DNA of 64,000 bases from Limnothrix sp. FACHB-406 (GCF_014698235.1 NZ_JACJSP010000012.1:62001-126000), one strand, 5' to 3'; shown: positions 27,475 through 37,039, numbered from the stretch's first letter. The notes: generated from the sequence alone by a model not told the origin. Numbers and translations: made by a program.

Positions 27475-27501
27475 GGGAGCAAGGGGCTTAAGCCCCTTGT
27501 C
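27475..27501. repeat. Dispersed palindromic element, copy A
   Basis: The core GGGGCTTAAGCCCC is flanked so that CAAGG pairs with CCTTG, and GGGAG lies on the left side. It is 12 bp after the LysE-type stop. Related copies are at 45078-45100 and 52193-52219; the last is in the opposite orientation and matches with one mismatch. It could act as a terminator here, though only a weak T-run follows. Confidence 0.7.
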
Positions 27502-27604
27502 TTGATTGATCGGTAGCCCTTATTTTTATCGATCAATCGAATGATTTGAGTGATCATCAATCAGATCAACAGCAGATCAATTTTTTCTTTTTCGATATCC
27601 TAGA

Positions 27605-27721
27605 TATAGCCTTTACCTAAAATAATTGGCACGCCATATCACAGATACCATGAAGCAACGGCTCGGTGGGCACTGCCCACCCTACGGGCTACTATGCTTA
27701 GTAATCGAGATAAAGGCTGTA
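27605..27721. mobile_element. MITE-like element with imperfect terminal inverted repeats
   Basis: TATAGCCTTTACC at 27605-27617 is complementary at 11 of 13 positions to the terminal sequence GATAAAGGCTGTA at 27709-27721. The 117-bp interior has no coding potential but contains an internal perfect hairpin GGTGGGCA-C-TGCCCACC at 27665-27681. TA dinucleotides at both edges would fit TA-target insertion, as in IS630/Tc1-type elements. A recombinase gene follows but is of the tyrosine type and unlikely to mobilise it. Confidence 0.45.
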
Positions 27722-27815
27722 TTTGCTTAAAACTCGGTTGCTACAGGCTTTGAGAATTTAAACTTCTTTTCAAACAATTATGATGATTATGAAATAGGTT
27801 CTGGGGGAAGGTTTC

Positions 27816-28739
27816 ATGGCGAAATTGGGTGGCACTTCTCGAAAATTGATCGGCTCACGGCCTGAACCCGATCGGGTCGATCGCCCTGATTTGCCCCTTT
27901 CGCCGGCCCATGAGCGGCTCCTGGCTCTGTGGCTCCATGGCAAAAGCCGCCACACCCGTCGCTATTACCAGCGGGAGGCCCTGCGATTTTTGGCTTTTGT
28001 GGATTGCCCGATCGAGCAGGTGAGCGCCATTGATGTGCAGGGGTTTTTGGATGAGTTGGAGCGCGATCGATTGGCTCCGAGCAGCATGGGCCGCTCGATC
28101 GCGGCGATTAAATCCCTGCTGCGGTTTGCGCATCAAATGGGCCTGGCTCCCGACAATCCGGCGGTGGCTTTTAAAGTCCCCAGCACGAAAGACACCCTTT
28201 CAGAGCGGATTTTAAGTGAAGCTCAGGTACAAGAAATGCTGGCAGCAGAACCCCAGCTCCGAAATCGATTAATGTTGCGATTGCTCTATGCGGCCGGGGT
28301 GCGGGCTAGTGAGCTTTGTGGACTGTGTTGGCGAGATTTGCAACCCCGAGGGGATGGGGGCCAAGTAACGGTCTATGGCAAGGGCAACAAAACCCGCGCG
28401 GTGTTGCTGCCGCCAACCCTTTGGCAAGAACTCCAGGCCTATCGCGAGTCGATCGAGCCGTTGCCCCATCGCCAAGACCCGATCTTTCGGAGTCGCAAGG
28501 GGGGGCATCTGGATCCCTCGCAACTGATGCGAATTGTGCGATCGGCGGCCCAGCGAGTGGGCATTGAGGCCAATGTTTCGCCCCACTGGTTGCGCCACGC
28601 TCACGCCAGCCACAGCCTCGATCGGGGTGCGCCGATTCACCTGGTGCAAGCCACCCTGGGCCATGCCAGCATTGCCACCACGGGCCGCTATCTCCATGCC
28701 CGCCCCCAGGACAGTTCCGGGCGCTATCTGGATCTTTAA
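27816..28739 (+). CDS. Tyrosine recombinase (XerC/XerD-like)
   Basis: 307 residues, the size of Xer recombinases. The N-terminal SAM-like core-binding domain (about 30-120) contains HGKSRHTRRYYQREALRFLAF. The catalytic domain keeps the full set of residues: Arg in AAGVRASELCGLCW, Lys in YGKGNKTRAVLL, HWLRHAHASH giving His-x-x-Arg, LGHASIATTGRYLH giving the second His and the nucleophilic Tyr. The ATG follows GGGGGAAGG. In cyanobacteria such proteins may resolve chromosome dimers or belong to an integrative element. No attachment site or phage gene is adjacent, so a housekeeping Xer role is plausible. A dif site is not evident. Confidence 0.87.
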   Translation: MAKLGGTSRKLIGSRPEPDRVDRPDLPLSPAHERLLALWLHGKSRHTRRYYQREALRFLAFVDCPIEQVSAIDVQGFLDELERDRLAPSSMGRSIAAIKSLLRFAHQMGLAPDNPAVAFKVPSTKDTLSERILSEAQVQEMLAAEPQLRNRLMLRLLYAAGVRASELCGLCWRDLQPRGDGGQVTVYGKGNKTRAVLLPPTLWQELQAYRESIEPLPHRQDPIFRSRKGGHLDPSQLMRIVRSAAQRVGIEANVSPHWLRHAHASHSLDRGAPIHLVQATLGHASIATTGRYLHARPQDSSGRYLDL

Positions 28740-28918
28740 GGATTGGGAATCATTACTCTGCAAACTCTTCGTCGCAAACCATTCGTCCATTGCATCCTTT
28801 CGGGAACCCGTGGCAAGATGGGGCTGATCTTTGGAGCCATTGGCCCGTGACTCGTGGGCGGCCGTCTGAGAAGCGATCGAGCACGATGCAAGACTGCGAT
28901 CGATTAGGAGCAAAGCAA

Positions 28919-29392
28919 ATGAAGACCACCACTTGGGCTACTGTGATCGGCTCGGCGATCGCCGCCACGGTTTTGAGCGTGGGCCCCGCCCTGGCCCAGT
29001 CGGCTGACTATGGCGATCGGGTCATTGTGCCGGGGCCAAACGACCCCTTGGGCAGCGGCACGGTACAGACCGGTACGCCCGGCAGTCGTTCATCGGCCGC
29101 CATTCCGATCACCACCATTCCCCAAGCCTTTGACGCAACGTTTTATCGCCACAACCCCCCAACCCACACCGATCAAACGATTTGGGGACAGTTGCAGGTC
29201 ATCCTAGGGCTGCCGTTCCCCGAAAAGGGCACTAATGCCGACAGCCGCAACATCAGCCGCTTGTATTACGAAGTGCTGCAACGCCAAAGCCTGTCGGATC
29301 CCTGGATTCGGACACAGGACTTGCCGAACCCTTACAACGGGTCGCTGCTACAAATGCAACGATCGACCGGCGACGGCCAAAGCTCGCCCTAG
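28919..29392 (+). CDS. Small exported protein, unknown function
   Basis: 157 residues from ATG 28919, chosen for TAGGAG at 28905-28910 and because it begins a proper signal peptide (MKTTTWATVIGSAIAATVLS, ending PALAQSA). The mature part starts with a Gly/Pro/Thr-rich stretch (IVPGPNDPLGSGTVQTG), then a conserved-looking block with an aromatic pair and charged helix (DATFYRHNPP, LYYEVLQRQSLSDPWIRTQDL). No lipobox Cys, catalytic motif or repeats. I recall similar proteins only as cyanobacterial hypotheticals. It is located in the periplasm or outside the cell. Confidence 0.75.
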   Translation: MKTTTWATVIGSAIAATVLSVGPALAQSADYGDRVIVPGPNDPLGSGTVQTGTPGSRSSAAIPITTIPQAFDATFYRHNPPTHTDQTIWGQLQVILGLPFPEKGTNADSRNISRLYYEVLQRQSLSDPWIRTQDLPNPYNGSLLQMQRSTGDGQSSP

Positions 29393-29410
29393 GTTTGGTC
29401 ACGAAATCGG

Positions 29411-31234
29411 TCACTCAACCCGATCGCCCTGCCACTGTTCCAACACCCGCATCAACTGCTGGCTCACCTCGGCCGCGTAGGCTCGACTATCCAGGCAGCG
29501 CGGAGGCTGGGCCAAGGCTCGGGTCAGGTGTTGGCGAATTGATTGCCGCAGGGTTGGATCCGCCGCCAAACGCCCCGCCAGAGCCAGGTAATCTGCCTCT
29601 GAGCGGGCAACCCAATCTCCCAAACCCACATCGCGCAAAATGGCAGCCCCTTGGCGCGATCGAAACCAGTCGCTTTCGCGGGCCACCACCGGCAACCCCA
29701 CCTCGATCGCATCCACAATGGAATTCGCCCCACCAAAGGGAAACGAATCGAGATAGATATCAGCCAATTGCAACACCGCTTTCACATCGGCCCGGCTGGG
29801 CAGTTGGTCAAACACAATGGCTCGATCGGGATTGACCCCGTGGGCGGCCAAAGTTTCCCGTAAGCGCCGCCAAAATTGCACCTTGGGATAGTTGCGCTTC
29901 CAACTGGCTCCAAAGGGACAAAGCAAGAGATAACTATCAGGAAACTGGGCCAGCAGTTTCGCCCAAGTTTCCCGTTGTTCGGGGATAGTTTTATATAAAT
30001 TGGCTCCCGAAACAAAGGCGATCGCCCCCTCAGGAATCCCCACACTGGCCCGATCGATGACTAATCGCGGTGTGGCGGCTTCCAAGGAATAGTCAAAACA
30101 GTGGGCCGGCCCCGACACACAGAGCAATTTTTCCTGATAATGGGCGGCGGCGCTGGCGGTTTCCGTGAGCTGACCGGATAGGTAGTAATCCATATGGGTC
30201 ATGCCGCTGGTGACGGGGGAAGAGACGGAATGGATTTGCACCCGCGCCAACCGATGGGCCCCAATCATCAACACCCGATGTAGGGAATTGGTGACGATCG
30301 TGGCCACCAACAACAAATCCAAATCATCTTGCCGAATTCGGGCCACCTGTTGTTTTAAATCGCCCACCAGCGGCACGATCGCATCTCCCGATCGGCGTTG
30401 TTGATAGGCATCCAGCAGATCTGGATCGCGATCAATGACATACAAAATCACTTCAAACCGATCGCGATCGAGCCATTCAAACACCGGAAAGGTTGTGAAG
30501 GTTTCCGGATGAGATAAATAATTGGTTTTCAGAATTCCGAGTCGAATCTTGGGGCGATCGGGCGGTCGGGGCGCAAAGTCATATTCCAATTGATGGCCCG
30601 CTAAACGCAGGGAAAATTCCAAGATCGAAGCCCGTTTGGCAAAGGTTGATCGCAAATTTCGATCGCAAAAATAAAGCGGGACAAGGTTCGCCAAATTACT
30701 AAACGTCAGGGCGATTTTTTGCCATTGTGCCGATTGTGGATAGCGGAAAATTTGTTCATGTAAATAGTCCACCAGGGCGATGGTGAAGTTGGCATAGCGA
30801 TCGACCTCGCCCAATTCTCGAAAAAAGCAGGGAAAGGCCAAGCAATAGTCAAAAAAGGGTTCGATCGCCCAAGGCGGCAGTTGCAACCCATGCAGATCGG
30901 GCAACCAGGTTTCGGCCCGTTGATAGAGGGCGATCGCCCAAACCGCTTGGAGGCGGGGAGCTGGCCAAGTGGCGGCCAATTCCCGCTCGATCGGCTCCAG
31001 CCACTGGCGTTCCTCGGGGGTCAAGGCCTCATAGCGCAAGTTGCAATCCCAAAGGGCCGCTTGGGCGGCGCGGCCGGTTTCCCATTGGGTCGCCATGGCT
31101 GCGTCCGGCGTGGCCAGCCACTGTTCCGCTAATTGACGACGCAGATCCCGCAATTGGGCCAGGGGTTCCGGCGCAAAGGGCTGACGATCCCAATGATCCA
31201 GGGCTTGTTCGATCGCCTCTAGCAGCGCAGTCAT
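29411..31234 (-). CDS. GT41-type glycosyltransferase (O-GlcNAc transferase/SPINDLY-like)
   Basis: 607 residues from ATG 31234, just 11 bp after the upstream 2TM gene stop. The N-terminal half is helical and aromatic-rich without clear TPRs. The C-terminal half has the GT41 architecture: RLGILKTNYLSHPETFTTFP, then VQIHSVSSPVTSGMTHMDYY, AFVSGANLYKTIPEQ (hydroxylated-substrate lobe) and the nucleotide-sugar lobe YLLLCPFGASWKRNY, DIYLDSFPFGGANSIVDAIE, then GLPVVARES. Such enzymes transfer a sugar from a nucleotide to protein Ser/Thr or to a glycan. It is cytosolic. The absence of the usual TPR array is typical for some cyanobacterial members. Acceptor unknown. Confidence 0.8.
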   Translation of the reverse strand: MTALLEAIEQALDHWDRQPFAPEPLAQLRDLRRQLAEQWLATPDAAMATQWETGRAAQAALWDCNLRYEALTPEERQWLEPIERELAATWPAPRLQAVWAIALYQRAETWLPDLHGLQLPPWAIEPFFDYCLAFPCFFRELGEVDRYANFTIALVDYLHEQIFRYPQSAQWQKIALTFSNLANLVPLYFCDRNLRSTFAKRASILEFSLRLAGHQLEYDFAPRPPDRPKIRLGILKTNYLSHPETFTTFPVFEWLDRDRFEVILYVIDRDPDLLDAYQQRRSGDAIVPLVGDLKQQVARIRQDDLDLLLVATIVTNSLHRVLMIGAHRLARVQIHSVSSPVTSGMTHMDYYLSGQLTETASAAAHYQEKLLCVSGPAHCFDYSLEAATPRLVIDRASVGIPEGAIAFVSGANLYKTIPEQRETWAKLLAQFPDSYLLLCPFGASWKRNYPKVQFWRRLRETLAAHGVNPDRAIVFDQLPSRADVKAVLQLADIYLDSFPFGGANSIVDAIEVGLPVVARESDWFRSRQGAAILRDVGLGDWVARSEADYLALAGRLAADPTLRQSIRQHLTRALAQPPRCLDSRAYAAEVSQQLMRVLEQWQGDRVE

Positions 31235-31245
31235 GGGCAACCCAT

Positions 31246-31485
31246 CTAAGCGGAATAGTCCGCGATCGCGAAGATATAAACCCCATGGAGGGTCAAGGCT
31301 CCCAACCAGCCCAGGGTGACCCAAACGGCCCAAGGATCACTCGCCCGGTTCAGGGTTTCAAAAAACCACAGACCCGAGTTACTGGCGGCAAAAATCGCCA
31401 CGTGGGTCGCAAAGGTCATCCGATCGTCGAGTTTGCGATATTCAGGATCGGCGCGATCGGGTTCACGGGGCCAACGGGGAGGCAT
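31246..31485 (-). CDS. 2TM domain-containing membrane protein
   Basis: 79 residues. A soluble N-terminus PEYRKLDDRMTFATHVAIFA leads into two hydrophobic helices, about 26-44 and 52-76 (WVTLGWLGALTLHGVYIFAIAD). The YRxLDDRMTFATH motif before the first helix is typical of the 2TM family in cyanobacteria. It is the first gene of a two-gene minus-strand unit with the GT41-type gene 11 bp downstream, so co-transcription is likely. Its function is unknown. Confidence 0.8.
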   Translation of the reverse strand: MPPRWPREPDRADPEYRKLDDRMTFATHVAIFAASNSGLWFFETLNRASDPWAVWVTLGWLGALTLHGVYIFAIADYSA

Positions 31486-31694
31486 AGGACAGTTACCGGG
31501 TTGCGATTTGGGACGGAAAACCGGTTCTCATTCTGCCATGGTCTGCCGGGGTGATCGCGGTTGGGGTGAATCAACGGTCGGCTGCAACCGGTTGAGGGGG
31601 CGATCGCCTGGCGGCATCAGGACTGTTCTCACCGCTGCCCAAACCTGGATGATGGAATGATGGTTGGTGCAAGGGGTCGATCGAGGTTTGGACA

Positions 31695-32330
31695 ATGAAG
31701 CAATCCAAGAAACAAAACAAGAAACAAAACTTCTCAAGTTTCACGCTCTCTCAGGCCTATCAACATTTAGGGTTGGTGATGCTCAAGCCTTGGGCGATTG
31801 ATTTTGTGCCGAAGGAACCGAGCCAATTTTTTCTGCAACGGCTCGATCGACTGCAACAAACGTTTGATCTTCGTGCCTATGAAAAGTCTAAGGAGTTGTT
31901 GATTGATGCGGTTTGTGAGGAAGCGCTTTACCCTAATTCGGCGCTGAAAATTTGGAAGGGAGCCGCCCTCAGCAGTGATGATCTGACGGGCAATGTGGAT
32001 TATTTAATGACCGATCGCAAGGATTATCTTGATCGCCCCTATCTCTGCATTGTGGAGGCGAAGAAGGATGATTTTGAGCAGGGGTTGGCGCAATGTTTGG
32101 TGGAAATGGCGGCTTGCCTGTGGAACAATCGCCAGGTGGGTCAAGAAATCCCGGTGTTTGGCATTGTGACTAATGGCGAAACTTGGCGGTTTTATCGCTT
32201 AGATCCGGATCAACAGGTTTATGAATCTGCTCCCTACGCGATCGGGAGTTGGCCGATCGTTTTGGGTTGTTTGCATCGGGTTTTTCAGTGGTGTTTGGCC
32301 CACAGTCAGGGGGCGATCGGGGAGGGTTGA
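31695..32330 (+). CDS. HSDR_N-like nuclease-fold protein
   Basis: 211 residues. The start ATG opens a Lys/Gln-rich tail (MKQSKKQNKKQNFSS). The rest matches the small standalone proteins related to the N-terminus of type I restriction HsdR subunits. The PD-(D/E)xK core is readable: an early Glu in DAVCEEALY, Asp in TGNVDYLMT, and E-x-K in CIVEAKKDDFEQGLAQCLVEM. It continues with the family's PVFGIVTNGETWRFYRLD, a Q-rich C-terminus. No helicase, methylase or specificity gene is near, so this is not a working type I system. It may cut or bind nucleic acid by itself. A TPR-CHAT gene starts 158 bp downstream on the same strand. Confidence 0.78.
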   Translation: MKQSKKQNKKQNFSSFTLSQAYQHLGLVMLKPWAIDFVPKEPSQFFLQRLDRLQQTFDLRAYEKSKELLIDAVCEEALYPNSALKIWKGAALSSDDLTGNVDYLMTDRKDYLDRPYLCIVEAKKDDFEQGLAQCLVEMAACLWNNRQVGQEIPVFGIVTNGETWRFYRLDPDQQVYESAPYAIGSWPIVLGCLHRVFQWCLAHSQGAIGEG

Positions 32331-32488
32331 TGGTCGAAATCCTTGAGGCGGAATGGGCCCAAACAATAACTATTTGACCGATCGAACCAGGCCAAGCGTC
32401 ATCTAATCTGCAAAGGCAGGACGCTGGGCGATCGACAAGGCTATGGTGGGTTGCAGGACGATCAATCCCGTTCGGGGTGAATTGAGCT

Positions 32489-35221
32489 ATGCGTGGACTC
32501 TGGTTGGGCGGGTTGGTGTGGCTGTTGGGCGCAATCCCCGCGATCGCCCTGCCCCAGCCGGTTCGATCGGCACAACCCGCCCAGTCGCCTACGGATTTGC
32601 CCTCCAAACCAGCGGCCGATCGGCTGTTGCAACAGGGAATTCAACAATACCGAACCGGTCAGTTTCGGGCGGCCCTTCAGTCCTGGGAAGCCGCACTACA
32701 GATTTATCGCGCCCTTCGGTCTCAGAGCGGGGAAGCATCGGCTCTCGGTAATTTGGGCAATGCCTATAATGCTTTGGGTCAATACCAACGCGCCATCGAG
32801 TATCACGAGCAGTCCCTAGCGCTCGATCGCCAACGGGGCAATCTCCAGGGAGTCGCCCAGTCAATCCATAACCTGGGCAATGCTTATCAATCCCTCGGAG
32901 ACTATCAACGCGCCATTACCTATTACGAACAATCTCTGGCGATCGAGCGTCAACTGGGCAATCAATCCGGTCTGGCCGATTCCCTCGGCAGTTTGGGCAA
33001 TGTCTATAACCGTTTGGGACAATATCAACGTGCCATTACCTATTACGAACAAGCCCTAGAAATTGACCGCGAGATCGGCAATCAACGAGGAATTTCTGCA
33101 ACTCTGGGAAGTTTGGGATTAGCCTACCAATCCTTGGGAAGCTATCAGCGTGCCCTTGATTATTATGAGCAATCGTTAGTCCTCAATCGCCAATTGAGTG
33201 ATCGCCAGGGAGAAGCGATTTCACTCGGTAGTCTTGGCACTATTTACAATCTACTGGGTCAATATCAGCGATCGATCAATTATCAAGAACAAGCCCTGGC
33301 GATTAAGCGCGAAATTGGCGATCGCAACGGAGAAGCTATTTCTCTAAGTAATCTTGGTCAAATTTACAATTCTCTCGGTCAGCAGCAACGATCGATTGAT
33401 TATCAAGAACAAGCCCTGGCGATTAAGCGCGAAATTGGTGATCGCAACGGAGAAGCCATTTCTCTAAATCATTTAGGCAATATTTATAACAATCTGGGTC
33501 AGCATCAGCAAGCGATTAATTATTACGAGCAAGCCTTAGCCATTCAGCGGGCGATCGGCGATCAAGAAAGTGAAGCCGTGGTTTTGAGCAGCTTGGGCAA
33601 CAGTTACTATGACCTTGGGCAATATCAACGCGCCATTACCTATCACGAACAATCCTTAGCGATTAAACGCAAAATTGGCAACCAATCAGGAGTCGCTTAC
33701 TCCCTGACTGTCCTCGGAATGGCTTACCACGCTCTTAATCAATATCAGCGTGCCATTGAATATTACGAACAGTCCTTGGCGATCGCCCGAGCCATTGGAG
33801 ATCGCGAGGTGGCAGCCATGACATTCAGCAATCTTGGTTTTGCCAATTTCTATACCAATCGCTTGGCAGAATCCGCCAAAGCGTTGCAGTCCAGCTTAGA
33901 TCTGTTGGAAGCAATTCAAGCTGATTTGGGCCAGAACGATCGCGATCGCACCTCACTTCTAGAAACCCAACAAAATGTTTATCAAGCTTTGCAACAAACC
34001 TTGATCGCCATGAATCAAGCGACTGAAGGGGTTGTCGTTGCCGATCGTGGTCGGGCCCGCTCCCTACTTTCCTTTTTGCAGTCTAATCCTGAATCTAAAA
34101 ATTCATCTCTTACGGCTGCTGAAATGCAGTCGATCGCCCAACAGCAAAAGGGCACAATTATTCACTATTCCGCCGTTTGGGGAGAGCTATATATTTGGGT
34201 GATTCCGCCTCAGGGGGCGATCGCCTTTCGGAAAGTTCCCTTACCCGAATCCGCAAAAGGTCTGGGTCAAACGGCTGAAGCTTTGCGAAACAGTGCGGTT
34301 ACCCTGCGATTAATCAGTATGCGGGGCAATGATCAAGGCCTGAGTGATCTTGCGAATCAATTACGAGGAACGGGCAACGAACGGATTACTGAAAATCCCA
34401 CAGATTTACGACAAGGCTATGACCTGTTGATCAAGCCGATCGCTGATTTATTACCCACAGAAACGGGCAGCAAATTGATCATCATTCCCCATCGTGAATT
34501 GGCGGTGGTTCCCTTTGCGGCCCTGCGGGATGAGTCGGGCAAATTTTTGATCGATCGCCACACTCTGGCCTTTGCGCCTTCGGTGTCGGTGTTGGCGGAA
34601 GCGGCCCGCCGTCCCCAAACCAGCAACGGCCCGGCACTGGTTGTGGGAAATCCCAATCCGATGCCGGACAATTTGAACCCGTTGCAGGGCGCAGAGGCGG
34701 AGGCCCGGGCGATCGCCCAAATCCTGAATGCCACGCCTTTAATTGGGGCCCAAGCCACCGAATCGCAGGTGAAAGAACGGATCGATCGCGCGGGTCTGCT
34801 GCATTTTGCGACCCATGGGGTTGTGCCCAGAACGGTTGATGGCGGGTTGGAAAGTTGGTTGGCTCTGGTTCCCGGCGGCAATGAGGACGGGCGATTGACG
34901 ATCGCGGAAATTTTCGATCGCAACTTGCAAGCGCGGCTAGCGGTGCTGAGTGCTTGCGACACGGGCCGAGGAACCGTCAGCGGTGAAGGGGTGATCGGTT
35001 TGGCACGGGCGTTTCTCAAGGCCGGTGTGCCGACGGTGGTGGCGAGTCTCTGGAAAGTGCCGGACGAACCCACGGCGCTGATGATGCAAGCGTTCTATGC
35101 AGAGCGAGCAGCGGGCAGTGATCCGGCGGTGGCGTTGCGATCGGCCATGTTGCAGGTGCGGGAGCAATATCCCGGGCCCCAAAACTGGGCGGCCTTCGTG
35201 GCGATCGGGGATACGAACTAA
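32489..35221 (+). CDS. Exported TPR-CHAT protein (caspase-like protease)
   Basis: 910 residues. A signal peptide (about 1-28, LWLGGLVWLLGAIPAIA) exports it. From about 84 to 445 there are nine successive 40-residue TPR units of consensus LGNxYxxLGQYQRAIxYYEQSLAI, with a weaker unit before and one after. A helical linker follows, then a CHAT domain at about 590-905. The CHAT catalytic pair is visible: His about 776 in LHFATHGVV and Cys about 823 in LSACDTGRG; the terminal LWKVPDEPTALMMQAFY and YPGPQNWAAFV are also standard. CHAT proteins are cysteine proteases related to caspases and separase. The TPRs presumably select a partner. Two neighbouring units are almost identical at DNA level, indicating recent duplication. 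Confidence 0.93.
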   Translation: MRGLWLGGLVWLLGAIPAIALPQPVRSAQPAQSPTDLPSKPAADRLLQQGIQQYRTGQFRAALQSWEAALQIYRALRSQSGEASALGNLGNAYNALGQYQRAIEYHEQSLALDRQRGNLQGVAQSIHNLGNAYQSLGDYQRAITYYEQSLAIERQLGNQSGLADSLGSLGNVYNRLGQYQRAITYYEQALEIDREIGNQRGISATLGSLGLAYQSLGSYQRALDYYEQSLVLNRQLSDRQGEAISLGSLGTIYNLLGQYQRSINYQEQALAIKREIGDRNGEAISLSNLGQIYNSLGQQQRSIDYQEQALAIKREIGDRNGEAISLNHLGNIYNNLGQHQQAINYYEQALAIQRAIGDQESEAVVLSSLGNSYYDLGQYQRAITYHEQSLAIKRKIGNQSGVAYSLTVLGMAYHALNQYQRAIEYYEQSLAIARAIGDREVAAMTFSNLGFANFYTNRLAESAKALQSSLDLLEAIQADLGQNDRDRTSLLETQQNVYQALQQTLIAMNQATEGVVVADRGRARSLLSFLQSNPESKNSSLTAAEMQSIAQQQKGTIIHYSAVWGELYIWVIPPQGAIAFRKVPLPESAKGLGQTAEALRNSAVTLRLISMRGNDQGLSDLANQLRGTGNERITENPTDLRQGYDLLIKPIADLLPTETGSKLIIIPHRELAVVPFAALRDESGKFLIDRHTLAFAPSVSVLAEAARRPQTSNGPALVVGNPNPMPDNLNPLQGAEAEARAIAQILNATPLIGAQATESQVKERIDRAGLLHFATHGVVPRTVDGGLESWLALVPGGNEDGRLTIAEIFDRNLQARLAVLSACDTGRGTVSGEGVIGLARAFLKAGVPTVVASLWKVPDEPTALMMQAFYAERAAGSDPAVALRSAMLQVREQYPGPQNWAAFVAIGDTN

Positions 35222-35257
35222 CCCTGAATCATGGCTGCATCATTGCTGCCAAATCAG

Positions 35258-35527
35258 TCATGACTGATGATCCTGATCAAGGTGAGTGCTTAATTTGGAA
35301 CGAGGCTCACCATAACCTTCTAGGTAGGCGGGATTTGTTGATAGGTCTTCAGGCCCATCAACAACACCCACAAATGGTTGAAAAGCATCCCAAGCTGATT
35401 GCGTTTCTGATGATTGGGCTTGAGCCGATCGCCTGCCCAACGATCGCACCAGTTGCCAGATCAACATCAGCCGATCGCGCCAGGACAGTTGTTCGGCTTG
35501 CTCACTTAAAGATTTCCACGTCACCAT
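35258..35527 (-). CDS. Orphan antitoxin-like small protein
   Basis: 89 residues from ATG 35527; GGGGGG lies about 10 nt upstream. A longer reading to 35731 is improbable. The N-terminal part VTWKSLSEQAEQLSWRDRLM followed by LIWQLVRSLGRR resembles the helix of cyanobacterial antitoxins of the kind that precede VapC or RelE toxins (the motif LSxEDRLxLIxxLxxSL). The middle FVGVVDGPEDLSTNPAYLEGYG matches the flexible toxin-binding tail. No toxin gene is adjacent on either side: downstream is the TPR-CHAT stop and upstream is divergent glyA. It may be an orphan or control genes elsewhere. Confidence 0.5.
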   Translation of the reverse strand: MVTWKSLSEQAEQLSWRDRLMLIWQLVRSLGRRSAQAQSSETQSAWDAFQPFVGVVDGPEDLSTNPAYLEGYGEPRSKLSTHLDQDHQS

Positions 35528-35755
35528 GATCGATCGCCCCCCGTCTGGGCTGATGAAACTGCTGATTGCATTTTTGATTCCATTATGGATCGATCGCCCC
35601 GCCGTCCAATCGGCCGTATGATGATTGGCTTGGGGTGTTTTCGCCACAGTTAGCTGATCGCGCTCGCAACCCGAAACCCGAGCCAGATCGATCGCGCGAC
35701 CCTCACTCGCCCCAGCCCTTTCAACCCCCACGCAACAAGCAAGGAAACTGACATC

Positions 35756-37039
35756 GTGACTCGCACGAACCTGGATTTTTTGGCCGAATCCGATCCCCTC
35801 GTGGCCGAAATTATCGGTCTCGAGTTACAGCGCCAGCGCGACCACCTGGAACTGATTGCCAGCGAAAACTTCACCTCGGCGGCGGTGATGGCGGCCCAAG
35901 GCTCGGTGCTGACCAACAAATATGCAGAAGGCCTGCCCGCCAAGCGCTACTACGGCGGCTGTGAATTCGTCGATCGGGTGGAGCAGTTGGCGATCGATCG
36001 CGTTAAGGAACTGTTCGGCGCGGCTTGGGCCAACGTGCAACCCCACTCGGGCGCGCAAGCCAACTTCGCCGTGTTCCTGACCCTGCTGCAACCGGGCGAC
36101 ACGATCATGGGCATGGACTTGTCCCATGGTGGCCACTTGACCCACGGTTCGCCGGTAAATGTGTCCGGTAAGTGGTTCAACGTGGTGCAGTACGGCGTGA
36201 GTCCCGAGACCGAGCAACTGGACTTTGACCTGATCCGCAAGCTGGCGATCGAACACAAGCCCAAGCTGATTATTTGTGGCTATTCCGCCTATCCTCGGAC
36301 GATCGACTTTGCCCAATTCCGGGCGATCGCCGACGAAGTGGGCGCATACCTGATGGCGGACATCGCCCACATCGCCGGGTTGGTGGCCGCTGGCCTGCAT
36401 CCCAACCCCCTACCCTACTGCGATGTGGTGACCACCACCACCCACAAGACCCTGCGCGGCCCTCGCGGTGGCTTGATCCTGTGCCGCGATGAGGAGTTGG
36501 GCAAGAAGTTTGATAAGTCGGTGTTCCCCGGCAGCCAAGGCGGCCCCCTGGAGCATGTGATTGCTGCCAAGGCCGTAGCCTTTGGGGAAGCCCTGCGCCC
36601 GGACTTCAAGACCTACGCTGCCCAGGTGATTACCAATGCCCAGGCTATGGGTGCTCAGTTGCAGGCGCGTGGTCTGAAGCTGGTGTCTGGCGGCACGGAT
36701 AACCACTTAGTGCTGGTGGATCTGCGCTCGATCGAGATGACCGGCAAGGAAGCCGATCGCCTATTGGGTGAAATCAACATCACCGCCAACAAGAACACCG
36801 TGCCCTTCGATCCCCAATCGCCCTTTGTGACCAGCGGCATCCGGTTGGGTTCGCCGGCCATGACCACGCGCGGCATGGGTGCGGCGGAATTCACGGAAAT
36901 CGGTGACATCATCGCCGAGCGGTTGATCAACGCGGCCGATGCGTCAGTTGAAGATGCCTGCCGCGATCGGGTGGCAGCCCTGTGCGATCGCTTCCCGCTC
37001 TATCCCCATCTGCGGGTGGCGCTGCCAGCCCTGGCTTAG
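35756..37039 (+). CDS. glyA: Serine hydroxymethyltransferase
   Basis: 427 residues, starting at GTG 35756 with AAGGAA at 35741-35746. It is the PLP enzyme that moves the serine hydroxymethyl group to tetrahydrofolate, making glycine and methylene-THF; in photosynthetic cells it also takes part in the photorespiratory glycine-serine cycle. The PLP lysine is about residue 231 in [14 protein letters not shown]. Other hallmarks: [45 protein letters not shown], and the substrate-binding [15 protein letters not shown] near the C-terminus. It is monocistronic and ends in a clear terminator at 37150-37183. No glycine riboswitch is evident upstream. Confidence 0.97.
   Translation: MTRTNLDFLAESDPLVAEIIGLELQRQRDHLELIASENFTSAAVMAAQGSVLTNKYAEGLPAKRYYGGCEFVDRVEQLAIDRVKELFGAAWANVQPHSGAQANFAVFLTLLQPGDTIMGMDLSHGGHLTHGSPVNVSGKWFNVVQYGVSPETEQLDFDLIRKLAIEHKPKLIICGYSAYPRTIDFAQFRAIADEVGAYLMADIAHIAGLVAAGLHPNPLPYCDVVTTTTHKTLRGPRGGLILCRDEELGKKFDKSVFPGSQGGPLEHVIAAKAVAFGEALRPDFKTYAAQVITNAQAMGAQLQARGLKLVSGGTDNHLVLVDLRSIEMTGKEADRLLGEINITANKNTVPFDPQSPFVTSGIRLGSPAMTTRGMGAAEFTEIGDIIAERLINAADASVEDACRDRVAALCDRFPLYPHLRVALPALA

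Noticed and set aside
35528-35755. Possible glycine riboswitch before glyA
   Set aside because: No tandem aptamer pattern can be recognised; the stretch is mostly CGATCG-rich.
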